Source of the DNA: Heterodera schachtii
Taxonomy: Eukaryota; Nematoda; Chromadorea; Rhabditida; Heteroderidae
NCBI GenBank assembly: GCA_023374025.1
Contig: SIJG01000079.1
Span: forward strand, 434,001-498,000
Length of the DNA: 64,000 nt
Direction: 5' to 3'
Both the position numbers and the translations under genes were made by a program. Shown in pieces: positions 31,431-43,599 of the stretch. The notes beneath the pieces were generated by a model that was not told the DNA's origin, searched no databases, and saw only the letters and a program-made list of their open reading frames with translations. Within the stretch, counting starts at the first letter, position 1; every line of letters starts with the position of its first letter.

Positions 31431-34328
31431 ACTTTAAAATAAAAATCAAATCAAAAAATATTATTAAAAAATTAATTAGTGAATTGTTAAAAAATTAAAA
31501 AAAAAAGCGAGAAAAAATAAATAAGTAATGGCATTTTTGGCATAATTTTTAATTTCTTTTGATAAAACCTTTCTTTATTTGGTCAATAAATTTTTTCTAA
31601 AATAAAAACAGTTAAGAATTGATAAAATGTAATTTTTAGCTAAAAAGAAATTTCTTACACTAATTAGTAATTACTCAGTTTTAATATAAATCAGTTCAAA
31701 GTAAAGATAAAGATTTGAACAATGAAGCAGTTAATTGACACTAAGTTTTATTGTAAAAATTAAATACGAAATTCACTTTCTTTCAACGCATACTGTAATA
31801 AAGTAACAGTTAAAAACATCAAATTAAGCGACATAAACAAACAAAGAATACATGTAAATTAATTTAATATTTGTAAATATGCGAAAAAAGTATTATCTAT
31901 TTAAAACGAGACAAAAATGAAATTAAATTTAATTTACATAAGTTCGGCACCATATTTCATTTACATGTGCCAACAGATTACAGGCGAGAAAAAAAAAAGA
32001 AAAAAAATTTAAAAAAGCACCACTTTTATTTGCAGAATAAAAAAGTAAAAAAATAGAATTTAATAAATATTGAAATTTAATTTGATTTAAAATTAAAAAT
32101 GACAAACCTTAAATTAATTTCGTGTTAATTTAGTCAATTTTGCATGTAAATTAATTAAATAATCTTTTAATTGTTTTTATTTTAATTAAATATTATTTTA
32201 TTTGGTTTTTAAGGATTATAAACTGATTTTATGTGTATTAATTAATAATTCAAATTTCTCAAAAAGCCGCAAGACCAGAAACTAACATTTTTAAATTATA
32301 TTAATTTAAAAAAGCAACATGGTCTTAATAAATATTCAAAAAAATATTTTGAAACTTAATAAGCTGAACATTTTTGTATTTGGAAAAGATAAAAAAACAT
32401 AAAAAATAACTTAATAAATTTAAATTAAAGAAAAGGCGAATTAAATATTTGAAGGTTTTTTCTAAAGAAAATTCAACAAAAAAGATAATTGCATTTATCA
32501 AGAAAAACCCACTTTTTACAAGTGATAATAAAAAATAGAGAATTTAATATACAAAAGCAATTAAATATTAGCAAAATAATTTAAAATATAATTTTATATA
32601 TCAGAAAATTAAACACCACAAAATTACAACATTCGACGCAGAGAATTCTGGGCAATTCCGTACCGAAGAAGTTACGGTTGGTGACGAGAGGGGAAAAATA
32701 GATAAAATTCGAAATTAGAAGATAAAAGTTGTTCAGAATAATAGAAAATAAATGATGGAAATATTAATGAAAAATATTGAGATCAAAATCGACCAGGAAA
32801 TAATGAGAAATAAAATTAAAATAAACGATTTAAATAAAATTTAAAAAGAAATTTAGAAAATAAATAAATTATGAAATTGGAAAATAAAAGTATTTGAAAA
32901 ATTAAACAAATTTATACTGAATAAATAAAGTTGCAAAAGAAAATAAAATGATAAAATATTTAAATATTTATACATAATAAATAGGGTTGGCACGACCGAT
33001 TATTAACTCTGCCGGTTTTGGACCCCCGGTTCTTTTTTCGGTTTCGATTTTAGGTCGAGCCCCGGTTTTCGGTTTCGGTTAATGAAAAAATTTTTCAGTA
33101 CAAATCTTAACCCAATTTTTTTTATTAAAAAAATTGAAAATAGACGGCCGAATTTAAACCTAGATTATCATAATTAAGGTTAGAAGCATCCAAAACCTAA
33201 TTAATTAATAATATAAAAATTCCTCCGTCAAACAATGCTATGGAGGGATGGACAACACTTGGAAGAATAAAATAAATTATAATTAATTTAAAACCTTAAA
33301 AAATATAATTTAATCTGATAATATTTTTTAATTTGCAATTGTCGTAATCAGAAATATATAAAAATATTTTTTTTTAATTTTAAAATGAAATATAGTAAGG
33401 GATTGATCAAAATAAACAGAAAGAAATATTATAGAAATAGACGACAAAACTCATGAATTCATGGATTATAATTTCAAGATTTTATCTTTATGAACGAGTA
33501 AATTTGGAAGAAAAAAAGACAAAAAAAAAATCATACAAAAAGAGAAATAATAATCCCAATTTTTTTTTATATAAAACGATTAAGTTATATTAATTATAAA
33601 ATAAACAAAAAAAATTTTTAACTTTGAAAAATTGGAGAGAAAAAAACTATTACCTATATTCTATTATAGAATAATTCGATGGAGAAAGATGGCACAAGAA
33701 TTAGATTAAATAGTTTAGATTATAAAATAATGACAAATATTAAAAATGGAAGTTTTCATTAAAAATTTATATGAAATTAATAAGATTTAGATGATGATAA
33801 AAAAACGAAGTTAAACAGCTAATGGAAAATTGATGAATTGAATGATTACAATAAAGAATTATTAAACAATTGGCATATTATTGAAAAAAAAACTTAGGAT
33901 TATTTAAAATTAAAAATAAAAGTTAAAAATAAATAATAAATGAACTAACCAGATAAAAAAGTTATTTGAATAAATATTTATATGTTTAAAGTTGAAAACA
34001 AAGTCAATAAAATTATAATCAATTATGAATAGAAATATAATTAATTATTCATTATATATCCGATTCATAATAGTCAGATCGGGTTTTGGGTTAAAAAAGT
34101 CAGTTCTGGTTTTTGGGTCAGGTCTAAAAAAAATTCGGATTGTGTTTTCGGCAGAGTAAAAACTCTTTTTAGGGTCTCGGGAAAAACATTTATTAATAAA
34201 ACAGATTTGTGCAATGGTTAAAAAATGAAAATAAACATAATAAATAAGACAAAATAAAAAGATAAATAATTTTAACAAAATTTATGACTTTTAATACGGT
34301 TTTGACATAAAACAAAAAAATTCTATGT
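31431..34328. other. AT-rich repeat desert, part 3
   Basis: AT-rich with no supported gene. A stretch at 32990-33080 is rich in GGTTTCGGTT and CCCCGGTT and begins TAGGGTTGGCACGACCG, resembling the left end of a simple-repeat transposon, but I could not find a right end. Confidence 0.5.
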
Positions 34329-34336
34329 TCTCAAAT

Positions 34337-35192
34337 GCCTTACGGACATTTGCGGACAGACATTTGCGGACAATTTCGGGAAAAAATAAAAAAAACTTCG
34401 TAAAAGTTTTTAAAAAATTTCTGAAAATATGGAATGAAGACTGAAAACTAAATAGAACTTTGTTTTTGGACTTCTAGGCCTAGCATCTTATTTTAAATTT
34501 CTGAGAAATTATTTCACTTCTTGTATTTTAACTTATTAAAGTTAAAATTGTCCCCAACCTCGGGGAAGTGTGAATGTCGCCTGTTACACTCAAATTCGGT
34601 GAGAGTGCTATTTTTATCTTTAGAAAAAATTCTGAGACATGCTTAATCGCAAACAAAATTTGCTTTGCTATTTCAAAATGAACAGCCGATTATATAAATG
34701 CTGAACACCAGCTTTACTAAAATCCGATTCCCGACATTTTTGGGCATTGGATTTCCGATTTTCTTTACTGAAAATTTTTTGGGCTTCAAATGCTTTTTTT
34801 CCTGCTGATGTAAAGTAGAGAAGACTTATGTGTCTTGCTTTGGTTCTTCTCAATCCCGAAGAAATAAGGAAAAGAAAATTCAACGGGAGGGTAAGCAAAT
34901 TCCCCTACAAGATTTGTCTGTATGGCTAGAGAAATTTAAAAAATCTCGGTGGAAAACACACTTCCCAGATGTCAGGGACCAATTTTACTTTAATCATTTA
35001 AATAAAAGTAGTGAAATTAATTTTTTTGAAATGTAAAAATAAAATGTTAGGATTAAAAGCCCAAAAACAAAGTTTTATTAAGTTTTAAGTCTCCATTCCA
35101 TATTTTCAGTAATTTTTTAAATTTTTTTTACGAATTTTTTTATTTTTTCCTGAAATTGTCCGCAAGTGTCCGTCCGCAAATGTCCCACTGCG
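34337..35192. mobile_element. 856-bp transposon with about 110-bp inverted ends (D1)
   Basis: The left arm (ACATTTGCGGACAGAC, then TTTGCGGACAATTTCGGG and on to ATATGGAATGAAGAC) matches the reverse complement of the right arm (35070-35185) for about 110 bases with scattered mismatches. The direct repeat TCTCAAAT (34329-34336, 35193-35200) flanks it, though the outermost 7-8 bases of the two ends do not match. Inside are CCGATTCCCGACATTTTTGG and the site GCTGAACACCAGC, the uninterrupted counterpart of the insertion site at 55904. A second, partial member ends at about 57002. Confidence 0.75.
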
Positions 35193-35200
35193 TCTCAAAT

Positions 35201-37240
35201 ATTTACATATTAAAAATAATTAGTATAACGATGAGAAAAAAGCAGATGCCGAGAAAAATTTAAAATTTATTACAAATTTAAAATCAAAATATATATTAAA
35301 AAGTGAAGAACTAAAATATTTTTTGTAATAGAATGTTTAATATTATTTAGAAAATTAGAGAGTGAATATCAGAATATCATAGAATTTGTTAAAGTATTCA
35401 TAAATAAAGCAAACAAACATAAATTTTAAAAAACAAATAAATAAATTGCAAAAAAAAAGGAAATAAATATTTTCAAAAGTATGGCAAAAAATGAATTTGA
35501 AAAATGAAAGTAAAATTAAAAAGAATTTAAAAATGACGAAAAGATTAATAAAAAAAATCAATCCAAATTTACAATGAATAAATTAAAAAAATAAAACCAA
35601 AACAATTAAGCAATGCTAAAGCTTAAGAAGAGCAGAAAAATTTAACAAAAACAAAAAAAATTGCTAACTTATAATCATTAAAAAAATATATAAATTATTA
35701 AAAATATTAAAAATGACAAAAAATAAATATAAATAAATATTTAGAAATTGCATGATATGAACTGAAATATTTACTAAGTAAATAATAAATTGTTAAATTA
35801 TTAATTGAAATACGATAGAACAACATGGAAAAACCCTACGTTGATTGGTTTAATTTCATAAGAAATGTCAAGGAAATAAAAAGAAACTTTATTATTTTTA
35901 ATAAATAAATGAAATTTAAGAATTAATGTCAATAAATTTTTGAAGTAAATAAAATAATTTAAAGAATAAATTTTCATCATATAATTAATAAATTCGAAAA
36001 AATAAAATAAATAAAATAAACACTGCGAAATAGTAACGTAATTCACTCTAAACAAAACGAAATAATACAAAAATTCATATTATCTTATGGAATATTGTTA
36101 AGCTAATGATTTGTAAAAACAACTCATAAAATGACAAAAAAAAGGAAAATATAAAAAATAATTTATAAATATAAAAATGAATTATAAATATGGAAATTAT
36201 AAGGTTTGGGAATGAGAATTTGAAAAAAAAAGGAAAAGTAAATGAGAATTTAGAAAAAATAAACATAATTTAATTAAAAAATAATAAAACAGATAAATGA
36301 AAAATTCAAACTTATCAATGAAATCATAAATTAATGGATTAAATTGAATAACGAAAAGAGATTTTAGAAATATTGTATAAATAAACAGTAAAATTCATAT
36401 TATAATAATGAAATATTGTAAAGCTTGTGTTTGTAAGAACAACAAATAAAATGAGAAAAATTTTAAAAAAATAAATAAATTTATATAAAAATTTAAAAAA
36501 ATCGTAACAATTAATTAAATTCAATAGACAAAATGAAAAAATCACTTTATCAATTAATAAAGGCCATTTATAAACAGAAAGTAAAATGAATAAAAAGCAA
36601 AAAAACCTTTTCACATTAGCAAGCTAAACAGGTCATAAAAGAAGGAATAAATATTAAAATATAATTAATTCTTCAATAAGCCAAAAAGCTAAAATATAAT
36701 CACTTCGAAATATTATTTACCAAATAATAAATATTATTTGAAAAGCAAGAAAAAATAATTACATTGCTAAAGCAATGTAATTGAAAATGCTAAAATCAAA
36801 AAATCCAATAATGTCGCATTTGCTTGCGTTAATACATCCAGTACTGGACGATTGTTAACACATATTTAAAAATTATTGTTGCTGTAATGTAACAAATTTA
36901 ACAATTAATATTTGACCACTTATTGGAATTTAAGAAAAAACGAAAAATAATCTACAAATAATTTAAAAAATAAAATTTGGATTGATGGAATGTAAATCAC
37001 TCACAATATTTAAATAATTTAATAATTAAAAAATAATAATTCAATGACAAAAAAAAGTAAATAAAAAAAGAAAAAGGGCAATCGATTTTAAAGCGAATTT
37101 AAATTAAATATGCAAAAAATACGTTAAAAGGCAAAATGATAACAAAATGAATAAAAAAACGTTAGTGAAATTATTAGAGTTAGGCCCCTGCCGGGATTTT
37201 TCCAGTTTTCCGGGATTTTTAATTCCACGACATTGCCATC
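35201..37240. other. AT-rich repeat desert, part 4
   Basis: AT-rich, with an R2 core at 35801-35880 and R1-like GAAAAGTAAATGAGAATT at about 36230. No gene supported. Confidence 0.6.
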
Positions 37241-37249
37241 CTTAATAAT

Positions 37250-37380
37250 AAGCCTTAATTGTTGTCATGCCATCTTTTGCTCCATAATTAGGCCATTTCT
37301 CCCCTCCTTTTCCCATGCCCTCCTTTTGTGCCGTGCCACTCAATTCAGTCAAAAGTGACTCTGGCTCGGTTTTTACAATA
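37250..37380. repeat. Dispersed repeat X, copy 2
   Basis: GCCTTAATTGTTGTCATGCC, TTTTCCCATGCCCTCC and TGTGCCGTGCCACTCAAT, in the same order as in copies 1 and 3. This copy is shorter. Confidence 0.7.
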
Positions 37381-37599
37381 TTTTTCAGTGCCCTAATCAC
37401 CGTGAAAAAGTTATCTGAACTTACAAAAAAATTATTAATAAATCAAAAAAAAACAATCTAAATTTATTATAATCAAAATGGAAAAAACTAAGGTACAATA
37501 AAAAATGGATTAATTTAGACAAATAGCAAAAATTAACTAGGATTATTCATTTATTAGATATGTAAAGCCAATTTTATTACAATGTATGTTCGTTCCAAT

Positions 37600-37850
37600 G
37601 ACCTGTCCTAGCTTTTTGTTGGCTAATTTGGGAAATTGTGGGATTAATCTGGCAAAAATTGGGCCCCAATCAGTAACCGAACCGAACGTAAATTTGGTTT
37701 TTCCCGACTTAGTCAAATGTGCAAACAAATGAGCGCAAAATTGTTGGAGTCAATTTATTTCTGAACGGATTAAACATTTTGAAGCATTTTTTGCCGTTGC
37801 ATAAATTTAAATTTGAAGTGATTAAATGGTGGGAGGAGCACCGACTGACA
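37600..37850. repeat. Local direct duplication, unit 1
   Basis: Matches 38340-38585: TTTGGGAAATT, ATTAATCT, ACCGAAC, TAGTCAAATGTGC, AACAAATGAGCGCAAAATTG, GGATTAAACATTTTG and AGCACCGACTGAC occur in the same order. A minus-strand open frame (37543-37728) is not kept in unit 2, so I do not call a gene. Confidence 0.75.
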
Positions 37851-38029
37851 CCACCCAATTCATTCATTCATTCATCCATTGTTATTTTGAATTTTCCCAA
37901 TTAATTCGTCGTCCAAATCCTTTTTTTGTCATTTATTTTCCTTTAAAATTAATGGAATTTTATTTATTTTTCCCATTTTCCCTCACTTTTCCCCAAATGC
38001 TTAATTATATATTTAAAAAATTTTGAATT

Positions 38030-38340
38030 TCTTATGACATTTTTTGGAAAATTTCTTAACAAAAATGCAATGAAACCAAAAAATACACCCCTAAAAATGG
38101 ACCTAAAATTTTTTTTTTAAATACCACTAAGAATTGGAAAATTTTCTGAAAAATTTTTCCCTTAATTTTTTTTTCTTGACAAATTTTAATTTAAAAATGT
38201 TAATTTTGCTAACGAAATATTTCTACCTCATTTGCCACTGTAACCAGTGAATAAAAATTATTTTTGCATTTTTGACTGAAAATTATGTCACTATTCGTCA
38301 GTTTTTGGATTTTTTCACTGTTTTGTCACTATTTTGGCAT
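38030..38340. repeat. Dispersed repeat shared with the 40811-41193 element
   Basis: AAACCAAAAAATACACCCC, ATTTGCCACTG, CAGTGAATAAAA and GCTGAAAATTAT-like sequence follow the same order as in 40890-41165. It lies between the two units of the local duplication. Confidence 0.7.
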
Positions 38341-38585
38341 TTTCCAAACTCTTTGTTGACTTATTTGGGAAATTATAGCATTAATCTAATCCCATTAAAG
38401 TTTAGACCCCCCAATCCCAAAACCGAACCCGCTAATTTGATTTTCCCCACATAGTCAAATGTGCGAACAAATAAGCGCAAAATTGGAGTCATTTTATAAT
38501 GGATTAAACATTTTGCAGCATTTTCTGCCGCTATTAAATTTAAATTTGAGTGAGTAAACGGTGGGAGAAGCACCGACTGACAATT
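38340..38585. repeat. Local direct duplication, unit 2
   Basis: Partner of 37600-37850, about 740 bases downstream in the same orientation. Divergence is substantial, so the duplication is not recent. Confidence 0.75.
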
Positions 38586-38589
38586 TTTA

Positions 38590-40810
38590 AAGAAAAATCG
38601 TATTCTATCGGTTACAAGTACATTATGCCGTTTCACCTACATAATTTTGAGGAAAAATTCAAATTTAAAATTTAAACATTAAATTATTTAATTAGCTAAT
38701 CGAAAAATTATTAATCAAATTTTAAAACCCATAAAACAAATTTAAATTTTTAATTATTGAAAAAATTATTTAATTAGTACAAAAACATTTTTAATTTTTA
38801 AATATGAATTATTCTCATTATTGAAATAAATGGACAAAGATTATCAGAATATCGTATTTATTTGAACAATGAAACGGTTAGAGGAGAGGAGAAAATATTA
38901 AACAGCTTTATTATTTAATCATAATTTAACTTTCATAACCAAAGCAACAAATTTATTCGAAAAAAAATTTATTGTTCAGATAAAACCATGGCATTGACAA
39001 AATCATATGAATTTGAAATGGAAAATCTTTAAATAATTTATTGTGAAAATATTTTGGTGTTAAAAATAAAAAAAATTTTATGATTTTTTTAGAAAAGGGC
39101 CCCAAATTTGCGTAACAAAATTTAGCGCACTATATAAAAGTTTTCTTAGAAACTATTTAAAAATTGAAAAAATTTTCCCGCAATATTTCTAAAAAAAAGA
39201 CAGTACAAATTGATTAACATTCCAAAACATTAACATTTTTCTTGGCAAATTTCTGTAAACAATAGTGCATTTTACAGTAAATAGGATGCGCTATAATTTT
39301 TTACGCTAAATTTGGGGCAGATATAATGATAACTGAAAAAACTAAAATTAAATTAAAATTAATTGCAAATCGCATAAAATGACAAAAAAATAATGTCAAT
39401 TGAAATGGTTTTGGTAACTAAATTTTAGAAATTTAAAAACATAAATTATAGACCAAAACATGGAAAATAAATGACAATATTTAAACAAAAAATAAAAAGG
39501 AAAAACATTTTCACATTGCCAAGCTAAAAATAAAAAAGTAACAAATGGAAGAAAACGATAATTATATAATTAATTTTAAATATACCAAAGATTTATTACA
39601 TTACAAAAAAATGAATGAATTTTTATTATTTTTAGTAAATAATTAATTGATCATTTTAAAATGAAAAACCAAAACAATTAAACAGTTCTAATGCTAATTG
39701 ATGGACAGAAAGACAATAAAGAATTAATGAAAAAAACTTTAAAAAAATATAAATAAATTATCAAAAATATGCCCCGTCCAAATTATTACAAAATCAAAAT
39801 AAATTCGAAGAAGAGACATTTCATTTAAAATTTTTAATAAAAAGATCTGAAGATTACATAAAAAGACACATAAAGATCCAAAAATGGAAAACAATTTGCT
39901 GACGAGTGAAAACAGACTGTAAAAATCTATTTTTAATAATAAATATCAGCAAAGGAACTGCCAAAATTAGAAATGGTATAGAAAAATGTATTTAATGAAA
40001 TAACCATTTAAAAATGAAAAATCAAAATTATCAAAGAAAAAATAATAATTTTTTTTACTACTATTAGATTTGAATGATATCAATTAATTTGTTCTTTACT
40101 AAAATAACTAAATGTTAAATAATTACAAAATTATTAATTGAAACTCAATAGACAACACGGAAAAAACACCGTAATTGATTGGTAAAATTTCCTTCGGGAC
40201 ATCAAGGAAATAATAAAACAAATATTCAATTATTTTTATTAAACAAAACAAAATTAAAAAGTAAAATGATAAATATTAAAATGTACAATAATTTGCACTA
40301 TTTATCATCAACAGAATATATTGCATAATTAAAAATAAAAATTTTGAAATTATTAACAAATAAAAAGCGAAAAATAATATTCAAAATATTTAATAAATAT
40401 AAATCTTTTTATGTTGTAGTATATTATAAATATATGGGTTTTTTAACCTTCGAATACAATAAATAAAAATATAATATCCTTATAATATAAAGAATTATTA
40501 CAGAAAACGCATATAATTAAATTTTCAAAATATCACCTGAAATGAAAGCGTTAGTCGCGGAGTGCGTGAATTTGAAAAAAAGTAAATGAATTATAAATAC
40601 GTAGTTTTTTTAATATTTGAGCATAATAAATAAAAATAATGTAACCTAATAAACAGAAAAGAATTATTACATAAATCTAACGTAAATAAATAAATTATTC
40701 ATTCACCCAATGATTGATGGAAATGCGACTTATCTTTGTGAATTGGAAAAAAAGAGGAAAAGTAAATGAGAATTTAAAAGATAATTAATTTAACCAAATA
40801 TTATTCATAT
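38590..40810. other. AT-rich repeat desert, part 5
   Basis: AT-rich. R2 core at 40135-40212 and R1-like pieces at 40500-40590 and 40680-40780. No gene supported. Confidence 0.6.
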
Positions 40811-41193
40811 TTATAATTAGGGCCGCGATTTTTAGTGAAAAAACTTCTTTTTTTTTTGTTCTCAATAGTTTGAAGAAAGGAGCTCAAAAAACGTGGAAAA
40901 TTCCTTAAAAAAATGCAATAAAACCAAAAAATACACCCCCTAATAATCGACCTAAAAAATTTTTAGGAAAATTTTCTCAAAATTTATCGACCAAATTTTT
41001 TTTTTCTACAAAAATTTTTTAATTTAAAAAGTTAAATATTTGCTAAAAAAATATTAGAAAAGAAATGTACTTCATTTGCAACTGCATTCAGTGAATAAAA
41101 AAATTTTTGCTCAATTTTTGGCTGAAAATTATATCACTATGACGTCACTATTTCGGACTTTTTCGTCACTAAAAGTCGCGACCCTAATTATAA
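40811..41193. mobile_element. 383-bp MITE with TTAGGGYCGCGA ends
   Basis: The left end reads TTAGGGCCGCGATTTTTAG and the right end is its near-perfect inverse (CTAAAAGTCGCGACCCTAA). TTATAA occurs directly outside both ends and is the probable target duplication, although, being a palindrome, it could also be part of the inverted repeat. The interior is the repeat also found at 38030-38340. No coding. Confidence 0.75.
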
Positions 41194-43315
41194 CAGAAAA
41201 CAGAACAAAAATAATGTAAAATGAAACAATTGGCAGCACATACAGTAACAATAATAATTGATGACCAATCACAAAGATTAATAAATAAATTTAAATGGAA
41301 AAATTAATTTCCCCTATTAAATAATTGTGATAAATTAAAAAATATTTTATTAACAATGCCATAGCGGATTTGCAAGAAATTAAAGCATAATTTAATAATA
41401 AAATTACAAAAATTAAAAAACAACAAATCTATCTATAATTTAAAAGGAAATTTATTTTAACATTCAAAATCAAATAGAAATGGCAATAAAAATTTAAAAA
41501 AAACGATAACAATTTTTTAAATAATATTAATACGAAAAAATAAAATAATAAAAGTTTAATCGAAAGGTGAAAAATGAAAAAAGAAAATTATGAAAAAAAA
41601 TACAAAAGGAGAAAATTTAAGGCGATATTGTCGCTAAAATTTGGTGCTCGGACATTTCCTAAATTCCGTCATTAGGAAGAAGAAAAAGATAAACATGGAG
41701 AAACATAAGTTATTAAATTGTAATCTAATGGATTGGAATTCTAAATTCATTGTGCCAATAAATGGCGATGGGAATGGCAATGGTTTGCCAAGTGCCAATA
41801 TTAGATGTAACCTTAATTATAATAACGCAACAAATTATTTTTTAATTTTGCTTTAATAATATACGGCATTAGCTTAAAAAATTCTATTAAATTTTGGAAG
41901 AAATAACTAAATTATTAATCCATTATTTTTTTTATTTTCTTTCCGATTGCAGATAAAACGAGTCAAAACAACACACATACAATAATCAATTACCATAAGT
42001 TTTTTTTGGGGTTTTTTTATTTTTTGTAAAGTTTTTGAATATTTTAAAAAATTGAATTAACGAATTATGCATTTTTGACCATTTCATTCCAAAAAAATTT
42101 TATTCACCATTTTCAAATGACCAATCTGTTTGTTTTTTTTTCATTTAGATTTACAGAATTTTGTTTAAATATTTTTTATAGAAATAATTAACACGATTTT
42201 TTTTAAATTCTCATCAAAAAAATGAATGAGTATAAAATATATGGATATTAAGTGTCCATTTTCATTGGGACTCAGTTGTCCCAGAGCTCAGATGGTTCCA
42301 TCCTTGATTTTTTAGACATAGCTCGTCAAGAGCCTTCGAATGATACCAAATTTGTTCGAAAATTTTTATTAAAGTGTTTTTGTTGATTTTTGAGCAATTT
42401 TTCGTGATTAAACCAGTTCAAAAACCGGTTTTTGGTTTTCCGCACCTAAGGACTATTTTTATGAAGATTAGAGAAGCCTATTTATTATATTAAAAGAATA
42501 AGTTTAAAAATCAAAAATAAACAAGACTAATTTGAATAAAAAATGTCTCATTTTTGGGGATTAGTCGAGAACAAAGCCAAGTTTCGGGTCAAAAAAAAGT
42601 TCGTTTTGTGTCGGACAGGGTCGCTTAAAAAAAGTTCGAGTTGTGTTTTGGATCTTGCGTTTAGGCGGCAACTTGGTTCAGAACAAACATACAAAATTCA
42701 GTACGGGCACACGGGTAGTTGCCATGGGTCGAGAAAAAAGTCAGGCCGAATTCTAAAATTTGACCATTATTGAAATTAAGGAAAAACTAAACCTAAATCA
42801 TAAAATAATTCAAAAATAATTAGTTTTTGTGGAGTGTAATTTATATACAGTATTAAATGTTTTAATAATTTTTTAGAAATTAAAAAAATAATAATTATTG
42901 AACCTATTGGTAATTGATCGTCGTCCATTCCCCGACACATAAAATTGCAAAATTTGACCCTAATTTGGACAAAATCTGTGCATGCACAGATAGCACTGAA
43001 ATTTTCAAAAAAATTTTTTTTTAAATGGAAAGAATTTGCTGACAAGTAAAGAAAATGAATGAAAATTTCTTATTTATATTTTATTATACGGATCAAAAAA
43101 GACCAATTACTGAAATGAAATTGATTTTGTTGTTTAATTAACACATTTTAAATTAATAAAATAGCGAAATGGAAATTTATTTAATGATAATAATTAGGAA
43201 TGGTATAGAAAATAATAGAAAAAATTAAATAAATATATTTTTCCTCTAAATTTTTTAAATTTGCAGAAAAATCGATAAATTTGTCCCGCTTCAACCTATT
43301 GTCTAATGTAGAAAC
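41194..43315. other. AT-rich DNA with a GC-richer repeat near 42250-42450
   Basis: Mostly AT-rich. At 42250-42470 a mixed-composition stretch with AAACCAGTTCAAAAACCGG and GGTTTTCCGCACCT resembles 60770-60925. No gene supported; the frame at 42543-42773 lies in similarly repeat-like sequence. Confidence 0.5.
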
Positions 43316-43319
43316 ATTT

Positions 43320-43530
43320 TGGTCTGTGCCCTTAATTTTACGTAATTATGCCTTAATTGGTTTGTCACCACATTTCGTCCCCTAAGTATGCCATCATTTG
43401 CCTTCAACCTGTCTTCTCTACACTCTTCTTTTGCCGTGCCATTCATCCTCCTCCCCCCCCCCCCGTGTTCCCATGCCCTTCTTACTGTGCCATTCAATTT
43501 ATTTACTGACGAATTGACCCAACCAATGCG
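43320..43530. repeat. Dispersed repeat X, copy 3
   Basis: TTATGCCTTAATTG, GTGTTCCCATGCCCTTC, TGTGCCATTCAAT and GACGAATTGACCCAACCAA as in copy 1, with a C run at about 43453-43464. Confidence 0.75.
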
Positions 43531-43599
43531 ACCCCTCCCCATCCACAATAAAACAATATTATTCATTTTTCAAAGATGGACTTTTCAATGATTTTACTT

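Noticed and set aside
32990..33100. Left end of another simple-repeat transposon (TAGGGTTGGCACG)
   Set aside because: No matching right end or target duplication could be found.
34830..35036. Plus-strand frame in the D1 element as a transposase fragment
   Set aside because: No recognisable transposase motif and the related copy at 56710-57003 does not keep the frame.
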